Part shown: positions 1 through 5,289 of the stretch, piece by piece
Numbering within the stretch: the first letter of the stretch is position 1
Layout of the letters: the number at the start of each line of letters is the position of its first letter
Source: Planctomycetaceae bacterium UBA4655
GTDB lineage: Bacteria > Planctomycetota > Planctomycetia > Pirellulales > UBA1268
Reading direction: 5' to 3'
DNA: 6,887 nt
NCBI GenBank assembly: GCA_002405515.1
Contig: DHLZ01000240.1
Location: 1 to 6,887, forward strand
Position numbers and translations under genes: made by a program
Notes under the pieces: model-generated
What the model was told of the DNA's origin: nothing
The model's database searches: none
The model's input: the letters and a program-made list of their open reading frames with translations, nothing else

Positions 1-175
1 CAGGCCGAGTTGCCCGCAGCACAAAGTCAACTACTTGATGCTCCCGGTAGTAACAGCCCCAGCCGCCGTCCACCCCGCAGTCGATGAAGTCCTTCTGGAC
101 ACGCCCCACTTCGGTGATGTGGTAGTGCCGTGGCCCATGAGCAGCCAACACCGCCCGCACTTCAGCGACCGTCAT
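1..175 (-). CDS. Unrecognised protein, third gene of the ars operon, 5' part only
   Basis: An open frame of 58 codons starts at ATG 175-173 and runs off the left edge, so only the amino-terminal part is seen. The start is chosen because AAAGG (186-182) lies 6 bases upstream, overlapping the arsC stop codon; an earlier in-frame ATG at 199-197 has no such site and would overlap arsC. The protein begins MTVAEVRAVLAAHG and contains a segment rich in Gly, Trp, Cys and Tyr around residues 33-43 (CGVDGGWGCYY), followed by REHQVV. No signal peptide or membrane segment is visible. I do not recognise the family. The 10-base gap to arsC implies co-transcription with the arsenic genes, but that does not prove an arsenic role. 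Two cysteines (33 and 41) are present; metalloid binding would be speculation. Residues 43-49 are encoded by the 24-bp repeat also found at the right edge. Confidence 0.55.
   Translation of the reverse strand, partial: MTVAEVRAVLAAHGPRHYHITEVGRVQKDFIDCGVDGGWGCYYREHQVVDFVLRATRP
28..51 (+). repeat. Left copy of a 24-bp perfect inverted repeat joining the window ends
   Basis: Bases 28-51 (CAACTACTTGATG, then CTCCCGGTAGT) are the exact reverse complement of bases 6864-6887. The match ends inward at base 52; outward it cannot be tested beyond the right edge, so the true repeat may be longer. It lies inside the left-edge reading frame and has its own 5-bp arms (ACTAC at 30-34, GTAGT at 47-51). Confidence 0.9.
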
Positions 176-185
176 CGGCGACCTT

Positions 186-584
186 TCAGCAAGAGCCATC
201 GAGGGAAGAGAGCAGCTGCAGCACCTTTTTCTCGATCAGATCCCGGACGCCCCGAAACTCCTCGGGCGACATGTCTCGCGGGTCCGGGATCTGCCAGTCC
301 TCACGCCGACCGGCGGACACGAGCGGACATTCGTCGCCGCACCCCATCGTGACGGCCACGTCCACCGCCGTGCCGTTGAAGGCCTCCAAGCCCTTGGACG
401 CGTGGGCGGTGAGGTCATACCCCAGATCCTTCATGGCCTCGATCGCCTTGGGGTTGATGCGGCCCGAGGGTCGCGAACCGGCGCTGGCGGCGAGCACCTT
501 GTCCCCTCCGTGTATCCGGGCGAAGGCCTCGGCCATTTGGCTGCGGTTCGAGTTCTCGACGCAGACGAACAAGACGGTCTTCAT
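186..584 (-). CDS. arsC: Arsenate reductase ArsC, low-molecular-weight phosphatase fold
   Basis: This 132-residue cytoplasmic enzyme should reduce arsenate to arsenite. The LMW-phosphatase P-loop, CX5R then S, is at the amino end (Cys8-V-E-N-S-N-Arg14-Ser15), preceded by the beta strand KTVLFV. The nucleophile is expected to be Cys8. A second redox region reads VTMGCGDECP with Cys82 and Cys86, and the general-acid Asp is likely Asp101 in IPDP. The length fits the family (about 130 residues). The start at 584 is chosen because the P-loop strand follows at once; a longer in-frame extension up to 692 is only the antisense of the channel gene. The ATG overlaps the upstream channel stop codon (ATGA), so translation is probably coupled. 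GCGDECP resembles actinobacterial-type enzymes from memory, so whether thioredoxin or a low-molecular-weight thiol recycles it cannot be settled here. It could in principle be a tyrosine phosphatase, but the Cys pair and neighbouring channel argue for ArsC. Confidence 0.9.
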   Translation of the reverse strand: MKTVLFVCVENSNRSQMAEAFARIHGGDKVLAASAGSRPSGRINPKAIEAMKDLGYDLTAHASKGLEAFNGTAVDVAVTMGCGDECPLVSAGRREDWQIPDPRDMSPEEFRGVRDLIEKKVLQLLSSLDGSC

Positions 585-1279
585 GAACACCCCCCGATGT
601 CGCCCGAACCACGGCATGGCGACGAATGAATGAAGCGGTACAAGGGCACGGCCGCCAACGCCCCGGCAATCGGGGCGACGACATAGATCCACACGTGGTC
701 GAGCCTCATCGCCACCACTGCCGGGGCCAGGGACCGGGCGGGATTCATCGACGCGCCGCTGATCGGTCCGGCAAAGACCGCCTCGAGGCCGATGACCCCG
801 CCGATGACGATGCCGCCGAGAAGCTTTTCCTCACCGCCTCCGGAGGTGACGCCGAGGATCACGAACATGAGAAGCAGTGTCAGCAGGAATTCGATCACGA
901 GCGACTGAAGGTCGCTCCCGGCGGGATTGGTCGCCCCGAGGCCGCCGCTTTCCGGAAACAGCATGCGGAGCGTGCCGCTCGCCAGCACCGCTCCCGCACA
1001 CTGGCTGCCGATGTAGGGCACGACCAGATACCGCTCACACCGTCCGGCAGCACACAGCCCGAGCGTCACGGCCGGGTTGATGTGGCATCCGGACACCTTC
1101 CCGAGAGCGTATATCAACGCCATCACCACCAGCCCGAAGGTGATCGCCACGCCCACGTGAGTGACGCCGCCTCCCGTCACCTCGTCGACCACCACCGCTC
1201 CGGTTCCGGCAAACACGAGCCAGAAGGTGCCGAAGGCTTCCGCAAAAAGACGGCGAGACACCATGGGTTGATCCATCAT
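581..1279 (-). CDS. aqpS: Aquaporin/aquaglyceroporin-family channel, arsenite exit channel (AqpS-like)
   Basis: This is a MIP-family channel of 232 residues from ATG 1279. Both half-helix signatures are intact: HINPAVT (Asn68-Pro-Ala) and SMNPARS (Asn179-Pro-Ala), and six hydrophobic segments surround them, beginning RRLFAEAFGTFWLVFAG. Length matches E. coli AqpZ (231). Hand alignment to AqpZ puts Phe48, Ala167, Ala176 and Arg182 at the pore filter, where AqpZ has Phe, His, Thr and Arg; this suggests a wider pore able to pass small uncharged solutes. Its stop codon overlaps the arsC start by 4 bp, so the likely role is release of arsenite produced by ArsC, as known for AqpS in the Sinorhizobium ars operon. 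Start is uncertain: GTG 1315, ATG 1279, ATG 1276 and ATG 1264 are in frame with no decisive ribosome site; 1264 (MVSRRLFAEA) is a good alternative. The tail after the last helix contains two Cys. The family call is firm; the substrate is inferred. Confidence 0.88.
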   Translation of the reverse strand: MMDQPMVSRRLFAEAFGTFWLVFAGTGAVVVDEVTGGGVTHVGVAITFGLVVMALIYALGKVSGCHINPAVTLGLCAAGRCERYLVVPYIGSQCAGAVLASGTLRMLFPESGGLGATNPAGSDLQSLVIEFLLTLLLMFVILGVTSGGGEEKLLGGIVIGGVIGLEAVFAGPISGASMNPARSLAPAVVAMRLDHVWIYVVAPIAGALAAVPLYRFIHSSPCRGSGDIGGCS

Positions 1280-1331
1280 GCACCGGGATTCCGTCGAATG
1301 ATCCTCAGGCTGCACAGCCGTTGATCAGCGG

Positions 1332-1350
1332 CCGGTCCTCGAGCGACCGG
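1332..1350. repeat. Small GC hairpin in the aqpS leader
   Basis: CCGGTC (1332-1337) and GACCGG (1345-1350) form a perfect 6-bp stem with a 7-base loop, in the region transcribed ahead of the channel gene. No T-run follows on either strand, so it is not a standard intrinsic terminator. It could be a leader structure or chance. Confidence 0.3.
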
Positions 1351-1417
1351 GGCTTGCAGCACGTGTCGGCGTCAGCAATGCGTTTTCCGATGGCGAGTTT
1401 CCTGGCCCTGCCCCACG

Positions 1418-1443
1418 TTACACCATTACACTATTGCGTGTAA
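1418..1443. promoter_or_regulatory. TTACAC direct repeat plus inverted repeat, candidate operator between aqpS and the CAP gene
   Basis: TTACAC occurs at 1418-1423 and again at 1426-1431 (8-base period), and its complement GTGTAA lies at 1438-1443, so the second and third elements form a perfect 6-6-6 inverted repeat. The cluster sits in an AT-richer patch of the 272-base intergenic region between divergent genes, about 135 bases before the channel start and about 110 before the CAP-protein start. Read on the minus strand, TTACAC (1443-1438) and TAACGT (1420-1415) are 17 bases apart and could serve as weak -35/-10 boxes for the ars operon. Such dyads suit a dimeric repressor; ArsR would be the natural guess but is not encoded here. 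The repeats are certain, the function is inferred. Confidence 0.45.
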
Positions 1444-1551
1444 GCATGCCTCGACATCGGCCGCGGCGTCATCCCGGCCATACGCTGGTGAACGATCGCC
1501 CCGTGCGTCGAAAACCTTGCCCAGCGACAGGAGGCCCCGGAAGCGACCCCG

Positions 1552-2772
1552 ATGAAAACCAGAAGCCGTCGGCATCCCGCGTCGCGCCTGGCATTGTGCG
1601 GCCTGCTGGGATTGTGCGGCCTGCTATCAGTGCTTGCCGCCGATGAGGCGACGCCCGCTGACGGGCCATCGATGGCCCATCAACCGCTGCGGTCGCAGGT
1701 CGAGGAGCTGCGTCAGGACGTGCTCGGGCCGGATCCGGACGCCGCCTGCGAGGCCGCGAGGGAACTCTCCAGGATGGGCCCGTCGCAGCAGCGGATCCTG
1801 GCCGTTGCGCTGCGGACGGTGTTGGCCCGTGACAAGGCCGTCGTGGACAGGGCGATCACCGGCGACCTGTCGCGGCTTCGCCGCTGCGAGGAAAAGCTCG
1901 TCGAGCAACGCAGTGCCGCACTGGCCAACATCCGGAACCTGGAGAAAGGGTCGTCGATCGACCTGGCCCGGGAGCATTTCGGCCGGCTGCAGGATCTGCT
2001 GTCCCAGCTTGAAGGCCTGTACTCCCTTCGCACCCAGATCGGCGACGTGCTCGACCGCCGTACCATCCTGCTGCCCTTGTACCGTCAGGCTGCGCCGGCC
2101 GACGACGGGATGTTCAACGACGCCGCGGAAGCGAAGCTGACGACCGTCGCCGAGAAGACGATGGGCATGACCGCTGCGGCCGAGAAAGCCGTCGGCGACA
2201 TGTCGCAGGCCCCGCCGCCCCAGGACGGGTCCGCCAAGCACCTCTGGTTCCATCGCTCGTGCCGGAAGATCGAGGAGTACAACCAGACCGCCTTCCTCGT
2301 CATGGGACTCGAGGAGATGAAGAACCTCAGGATGGTGAACCGCTACCGCGAATGCCTGGGCATTCTGCCGCTGGAGGCCGACGCGAGGCTGGTGCAGTCC
2401 GCACGGCGTCACAGCCGCGAGATGGAGGACCTCGGCTACTTCAGCCACGATTCGCCGACGGCATCGCAGCGGTCACACGTGCAGCGGATGAAAAACGCCG
2501 GCTATGACGGAGGCTACAGCGAGAACATCGCCGGCGGCGCGCGAAGCGGCGAGAAGGCGTTCTGGATGTGGTTCGAAAGCCCTGGCCATCACAAGAACAT
2601 GGTGAGTGGAGCGTCGGCGATAGGCATCGGCCGCTGGCGCAACACATGGACGCAGAACTTCGGCGCAGGCAGTCGGCTGATGCTTCTCTCCCTCGAACAG
2701 CGTTCGAAAATCAAAGTGCTGGGCACCATTCTGCTGCCCGAGCCCGACACCGGGCAGGAAAGAGGGCGATGA
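1552..2772 (+). CDS. Exported protein with C-terminal CAP (SCP/PR1-like) domain
   Basis: A 406-residue protein. GGAAG lies 8 bases before the ATG, supporting this start. Residues 1-30 form a signal peptide (basic MKTRSRRH, then a Leu/Gly/Cys-rich hydrophobic stretch ending SVLAADE), so it is exported. Residues about 45-240 are mostly charged, helix-prone sequence with likely coiled-coil character and no family I recognise. Residues about 262-380 are a CAP domain: NRYRECLGILPLEADARL, ARRHSREM (His287), FSHDSP (His299), YSENIAGG (Glu324), a W-F-SPGHHKNM block (His346/347) and WTQNFG, which are the usual CAP blocks with conserved His and Glu residues. The domain is found in secreted bacterial proteins of mostly unknown activity. 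Having the CAP domain at the C-terminus behind a long helical region is notable. The next gene on the same strand begins shortly after its stop, so the two may be co-transcribed. It lies divergent to the ars operon; a functional link is not shown. Confidence 0.85.
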   Translation: MKTRSRRHPASRLALCGLLGLCGLLSVLAADEATPADGPSMAHQPLRSQVEELRQDVLGPDPDAACEAARELSRMGPSQQRILAVALRTVLARDKAVVDRAITGDLSRLRRCEEKLVEQRSAALANIRNLEKGSSIDLAREHFGRLQDLLSQLEGLYSLRTQIGDVLDRRTILLPLYRQAAPADDGMFNDAAEAKLTTVAEKTMGMTAAAEKAVGDMSQAPPPQDGSAKHLWFHRSCRKIEEYNQTAFLVMGLEEMKNLRMVNRYRECLGILPLEADARLVQSARRHSREMEDLGYFSHDSPTASQRSHVQRMKNAGYDGGYSENIAGGARSGEKAFWMWFESPGHHKNMVSGASAIGIGRWRNTWTQNFGAGSRLMLLSLEQRSKIKVLGTILLPEPDTGQERGR

Positions 2773-2793
2773 ACCCGCGGCCCGACCAACGCG

Positions 2794-3552
2794 ATGGACC
2801 GGTGTATCATGTCCCCGTTCGGAGACAACGATCCATCAGCCTCCGTCAGGTGCCCTGTGCCACACCCCACGAGTTCCCGACCCGCCCCGTCAAAAAAAAC
2901 CGCAGCGGGCGCCGGCTGGGCAGCCCGCCTGACGACCGCCTGCGCCGCCCTGGCGGTCGCCTCCGCGACGCTCATCTCTCCGGTGATCGCAGGCACCTAC
3001 AATCCCGACCGCGCGATCGGCGACGTCGTGCCAGCATGGAAGGATCTCCGCGGCACCGACGGCCGGCTGCACTCCTGGCATGACGTCGCCGACCGCGACG
3101 CCGTGGTCGTAGCCTTCACCTGCAACAGCTGCCCCTACGCCGTGGACTACGAGCAGCGGATCGATGAACTCGCCCGGAAGCATTCCGGCAAGGAAGGAGC
3201 CCGCGTGGCGGTGATTGCGATCAACTCGAACCTCATCCCTGAGGACGCGCCGGAGGCGATGAAGCGGCGGGCCGAGGAGCGGGGCTTCTCGTTTCCCTAC
3301 CTGTTCGACGCGTCCCAGGAGGTCGCGAAGTCGTTCGGAGCGGTCCGGACGCCGGAGTTCTTCGTGCTCGACCGCGAACGCCGAATCGTCTACATGGGCG
3401 GCTTCGACGACGCCACCAAGCCGGCAGACGTCAAGAAACGCCACGTGGAGGACGCGGTCGAAGCGGTGCTCGCCGGCCGCGAGGTCGCCGTGAAGGAGAC
3501 CGCGCCGGTCGGCTGCCTGATTCGCTTCGACCGCAAGCGGACTCGTCGGTGA
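2794..3552 (+). CDS. Exported thioredoxin-fold (redoxin / PRX_like1-type) protein
   Basis: A 252-residue frame of the thioredoxin superfamily. A hydrophobic stretch (residues about 46-66, ending SPVIAG) after a Lys/Arg-containing region predicts export. The redoxin domain covers about 72-230: GDVVPAWKDL, the active-site segment FTCNSCPYA with Cys110-Asn-Ser-Cys113, a beta strand VAVIAINSN, and the cis-Pro loop RTPEFFV (Pro187). A conserved-looking late Cys241 sits in PVGCLIRF, a tail I associate with the AhpC/TSA-like 'CNHCPY' subfamily. It is probably a periplasmic thiol oxidoreductase; substrate unknown. The start is uncertain: ATG 2794 and ATG 2809 lack clear ribosome sites, while GTG 2857 has AGG 6 bases upstream and gives a shorter signal peptide. 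A run of eight A (2892-2899) lies in the signal-peptide region, a possible slippage spot. It follows the CAP gene by 21 bases if ATG 2794 is used, so an operon is likely. Confidence 0.82.
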   Translation: MDRCIMSPFGDNDPSASVRCPVPHPTSSRPAPSKKTAAGAGWAARLTTACAALAVASATLISPVIAGTYNPDRAIGDVVPAWKDLRGTDGRLHSWHDVADRDAVVVAFTCNSCPYAVDYEQRIDELARKHSGKEGARVAVIAINSNLIPEDAPEAMKRRAEERGFSFPYLFDASQEVAKSFGAVRTPEFFVLDRERRIVYMGGFDDATKPADVKKRHVEDAVEAVLAGREVAVKETAPVGCLIRFDRKRTRR

Positions 3553-3585
3553 AGGCCCACGATCCACGACCTCGAGGACTTTTCT

Positions 3586-3597
3586 GGCCACGTGGCC
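3586..3597. repeat. 12-bp perfect palindrome upstream of the CIA30-like gene
   Basis: GGCCACGTGGCC is self-complementary and sits in the 121-base gap between the redoxin stop and the CIA30-like start. No T-run follows, so it is not an obvious terminator; a protein-binding site or chance are both possible. Confidence 0.35.
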
Positions 3598-3623
3598 GCC
3601 GAGACGAATTACACGCTTTGCGG

Positions 3624-3649
3624 GAATGCTGGCGTTCATGGAAGCATTC
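3624..3649 (+). repeat. Hairpin in the leader of the CIA30-like gene
   Basis: GAATGCT (3624-3630) and AGCATTC (3643-3649) make a perfect 7-bp stem with a 12-base loop, ending 12 bases before the ribosome site of the next gene. It overlaps an upstream in-frame ATG (3626), which supports reading this stretch as untranslated leader. A role in mRNA stability or translation control is possible but unproven. Confidence 0.35.
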
Positions 3650-3673
3650 ACGCTCACCCTCGAGGATCGATCC

Positions 3674-4252
3674 ATGCCCGCGACCCGATTCCCCATGCTG
3701 CTGGCCATTCTGTTCATGCAGGCAGTGGCTGACAACACCCTTCTACCGCTCCTCGACTTCGCCGGTCCCGAGGCGGCCGCACGATGGCAGGCCGTGAACG
3801 ACGGCGTCATGGGCGGCGTTTCCGACGGACGGTTCAAGATCACCGAAGACAAGACGCTCGAGTTCTTCGGCACACTCTCGCTCGAGAACAACGGCGGCTT
3901 TGCTTCGGTCCGCACGAAGCCCATGGAACTCGACATCGAGTCCGGGGATGCCCTCGTTGCCCGAGTGAAAGGCGACGGCCGGGAATACATGCTGAACATC
4001 TACACGAAGAGCCGCCGGACGGCGTTCTCGTACAGGGCCCCACTGCCGACCGTGAAAGACGAGTGGCGTGAGGTCGAGATCCCGCTGGCCGACCTCATCC
4101 CCACGGCGTTCGGCAGGCGGGTTCAGGGCATGGGGCCGGTCGATCCCGCCCAGATCAACGGCCTCGGCTTCATGCTCAGCGACAAGAAGCCCGGGAAGTT
4201 TGCGATGCAGGTCGAGTGGGTGAAGGTGGTGCGGGCAAACAGCGGGCGGTAA
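3674..4252 (+). CDS. Exported CIA30 (NDUFAF1-like) domain protein
   Basis: A 192-residue protein. The start at 3674 is chosen over an upstream ATG (3626) because GAGG (3662-3665) lies 8 bases before it and a short signal peptide follows directly (MPATRFPMLLAILFMQAVADN). The remainder, about residues 25-188, matches the CIA30 beta-sandwich family: DFAGPEAAARWQAVNDGVMGG, then VSDG, LEFFGTLSLENNGGFASVR, a central strand-rich part with REYMLNIYTK, the segment WREVEIPLADL, and a final strand block INGLGFMLSDKKPGKFAMQV. The eukaryotic relatives assist respiratory complex I assembly, but bacterial secreted versions are uncharacterised and probably bind carbohydrate or another ligand like related jelly-roll folds; I would not transfer the complex I role. 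It lies 121 bases after the redoxin gene on the same strand, with a palindrome and a hairpin in the gap, so it may have its own promoter. It ends convergent with the zinc-ribbon gene. Confidence 0.82.
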   Translation: MPATRFPMLLAILFMQAVADNTLLPLLDFAGPEAAARWQAVNDGVMGGVSDGRFKITEDKTLEFFGTLSLENNGGFASVRTKPMELDIESGDALVARVKGDGREYMLNIYTKSRRTAFSYRAPLPTVKDEWREVEIPLADLIPTAFGRRVQGMGPVDPAQINGLGFMLSDKKPGKFAMQVEWVKVVRANSGR

Positions 4253-4320
4253 GTGCCCCTGTTCATCCCCTCGTCGCGGAACCGCAGGTCACGAAACCAA
4301 GGCCATCTGATGCGGCCCTA

Positions 4321-4348
4321 ATTCATCCGGATCAATTCATCCGGATCA
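4321..4348. repeat. Two exact tandem copies of a 14-bp unit at the end of the zinc-ribbon gene
   Basis: ATTCATCCGGATCA occurs at 4321-4334 and again at 4335-4348 without any mismatch, and each contains the palindrome TCCGGA. On the minus strand one copy encodes the last residues (IRMN) and the second copy begins with the stop TGA. With a single copy the next codon would be TAG, so the duplication leaves the protein unchanged. It looks like a recent neutral slippage duplication. Confidence 0.8.
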
Positions 4349-4532
4349 TTGTCGAGCCGTCATTCGGGCACTTCTTGACGCCCATCGTGCCGTATTCCTG
4401 AATCAGCTTGCACTTCAGGCAGCGGTATTTGTACGTCTTCGGCGCCGCGAGCCCCTGCCCGACGCCGAGAAAAGCAACCGTCCCAACGACGGCCGTGAAA
4501 AAAACTCCTCTCCGCAGGATTCGGCGGGCCAT
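4332..4532 (-). CDS. Small exported zinc-ribbon-like protein
   Basis: A 66-residue protein. The start at 4532 is fixed by a strong ribosome site, GGAGG (4545-4541) 8 bases upstream; the frame stays open further upstream to 4706 but without protein-like sequence. Residues 1-28 are a signal peptide: MARRILRR, a hydrophobic core FFTAVVGTVAFLGVG, then GLAAP. The mature part is only about 38 residues: YKYRCLKCKLIQEYGTMG followed by VKKCPNDGSTMIRMN, with a CxxC pair and a later CPNDG turn. This has the look of half a zinc ribbon or rubredoxin-like knuckle, with three Cys and an Asp as possible ligands. The function is unknown; an exported metal-binding miniprotein is the plain reading. It diverges from the GYF_2 gene and converges on the CIA30-like gene. 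Small exported proteins of this layout recall planctomycete hypothetical proteins, from memory only. Confidence 0.72.
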   Translation of the reverse strand: MARRILRRGVFFTAVVGTVAFLGVGQGLAAPKTYKYRCLKCKLIQEYGTMGVKKCPNDGSTMIRMN

Positions 4533-4575
4533 GGAAGCAGCCTCCGGGACTAGTACATGCTCTCTCGATCTCGAT

Positions 4576-4605
4576 ACCATACTCCCCCTCCCTGTACGGA
4601 CGCAA
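4576..4605 (-). promoter_or_regulatory. Possible sigma-70-type promoter for the zinc-ribbon gene
   Basis: On the minus strand TTGCGT (4605-4600) and TATGGT (4581-4576) are separated by 18 bases and lie 44 bases ahead of the ATG. Match to the consensus boxes is moderate and this rests on inspection only. The same gap must also hold the promoter of the divergent GYF_2 gene, for which TACACT near 4630 is a weak -10 candidate. Confidence 0.25.
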
Positions 4606-4722
4606 GGGTCTGTCCGGGGGGAAGCGGTACACTGCCACGCGATGGCCAGAGGCTGTCCACGGCGACGGCTCTCTTGTGGGATGGATTCCCTCAAAGGCCA
4701 GCCCACACCAGGAATGTCTGCG

Positions 4723-5160
4723 ATGCCCGACCGATGGTTTTACTTGCGAGACAAACAGCGGCACGGGCCCATCACTGCGGCCGGGCTCCAACAGATGACG
4801 AAAGAGGGCAGGCTCGTCGCGGATGACCTGGTGTGGTGCGAGGAACTCCCCGACTGGACGCGTGCTTCCACAATTCCCGGGTTGTTCAGCACGCCGCGGA
4901 GCAGGCGGCTGCCAGAAGCCATCACCGACACACAACCGTCGCGAGGCGGCAGCATGCCGGGGAGATATCCTTTCCCGCTCGCGCACGGAAATCTGGTGGT
5001 GTGGCTCGCCCTCATGGCCGCAATCATTTATGGCGTCATCACGGGAAGCCGGAGTACGGTTTTTTGGGCAATTGGCGGCTGGTCGCTCTTCTGTTTCGTC
5101 TTCTATCTTCGTGAGGTGAGCGGCCTGCCGGGAGTCCGACGCTGGCGTCGCCGATCGTGA
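4723..5160 (+). CDS. GYF_2-domain membrane protein
   Basis: A 145-residue protein. The ATG at 4723 is preferred because AGGA (4710-4713) lies 9 bases upstream and the domain starts immediately; the frame is open back to 4408 but that stretch is antisense to the zinc-ribbon gene. Residues about 4-55 form a GYF_2 (DUF4339) domain: RWFYLRDKQRHGPITAAGLQ, then GRLVADDLVWCEELPDWTRA and IPGLF, with the family's aromatic pair, the GPI turn and the VW...W motif. A short polar linker follows (about 56-88), then two hydrophobic helices (LVVWLALMAAIIYGVITG and TVFWAIGGWSLFCFVFYL) and a basic tail (RRWRRR) that should stay in the cytoplasm. GYF_2 domains are thought to be peptide-binding adaptors, commonly fused to membrane segments in bacteria; the partner here is unknown. 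The gene diverges from the zinc-ribbon gene, and its stop abuts the methyltransferase remnant on the other strand. Confidence 0.82.
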   Translation: MPDRWFYLRDKQRHGPITAAGLQQMTKEGRLVADDLVWCEELPDWTRASTIPGLFSTPRSRRLPEAITDTQPSRGGSMPGRYPFPLAHGNLVVWLALMAAIIYGVITGSRSTVFWAIGGWSLFCFVFYLREVSGLPGVRRWRRRS

Positions 5161-5289
5161 GTCGTTCGATAGCCGGCCGCAGTCGAGGACGAGCATCTCC
5201 GGGTACTCGGCCATCGTGCGACCGAAGAAGGCGACGCTACGGAGCTTGAATCGGTCAGGGGAAACTGAACCTGAATGGGGCGTGCTCAT
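5161..5289 (-). pseudogene. Amino-terminal stub of a second SAM methyltransferase
   Basis: ATG 5289-5287 overlaps the methyltransferase stop by 4 bp (ATGA), the classic sign of a coupled next gene. The first 43 residues look like real protein: RFKLRSVAFFGRTMAEYPEM, then LVLDCGRLSND, which recalls from memory the amino end of a class I methyltransferase family that starts with an AFFGRT-EY block before its SAM-binding loop. From about 5160 onward the same frame lies exactly antisense to the well-supported GYF_2 gene and stops looking like protein, with no glycine-rich SAM loop. The best reading is therefore a gene truncated by deletion or by juxtaposition with the GYF_2 gene. The right-hand limit is the ATG; the left-hand limit is approximate. 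Alternatives are a genuine overlapping 309-residue gene, which I consider unlikely, or a chance open frame. Confidence 0.5.

Noticed and set aside
626..1324. Plus-strand open frame opposite the channel gene (232 codons)
   Set aside because: The minus strand carries both NPA boxes and membrane helices; the plus reading is His/Arg/Asp-rich low-quality sequence.
1316..1551. A missing arsR hidden in the intergenic region
   Set aside because: No frame on either strand here encodes a helix-turn-helix or the ArsR metal-binding Cys motif; the short open frames lack protein-like composition.
1627..2448. Minus-strand open frame opposite the CAP-protein gene (273 codons)
   Set aside because: No motifs; the plus strand has a signal peptide and a CAP domain.
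2794..3552. The thioredoxin-like protein as the reductant of ArsC
   Set aside because: It has a predicted signal peptide and should act outside the cytoplasm, where ArsC is not.
2890..3999. Long minus-strand open frame (369 codons)
   Set aside because: It is antisense to the redoxin and CIA30-like genes, is rich in Arg, Pro and Ser without domain features, and has no ribosome site; it is a GC-rich shadow.
4253..4320. Bidirectional terminator between the convergent CIA30-like and zinc-ribbon genes
   Set aside because: Only short GGCC arms without a T-run are visible; no convincing stem-loop terminator.
4360..5160. Continuation of the methyltransferase-stub frame as a 309-residue protein
   Set aside because: From 5160 on it lies antisense to the GYF_2 gene, whose domain and helices are clear, and the antisense translation shows no recognisable motifs.
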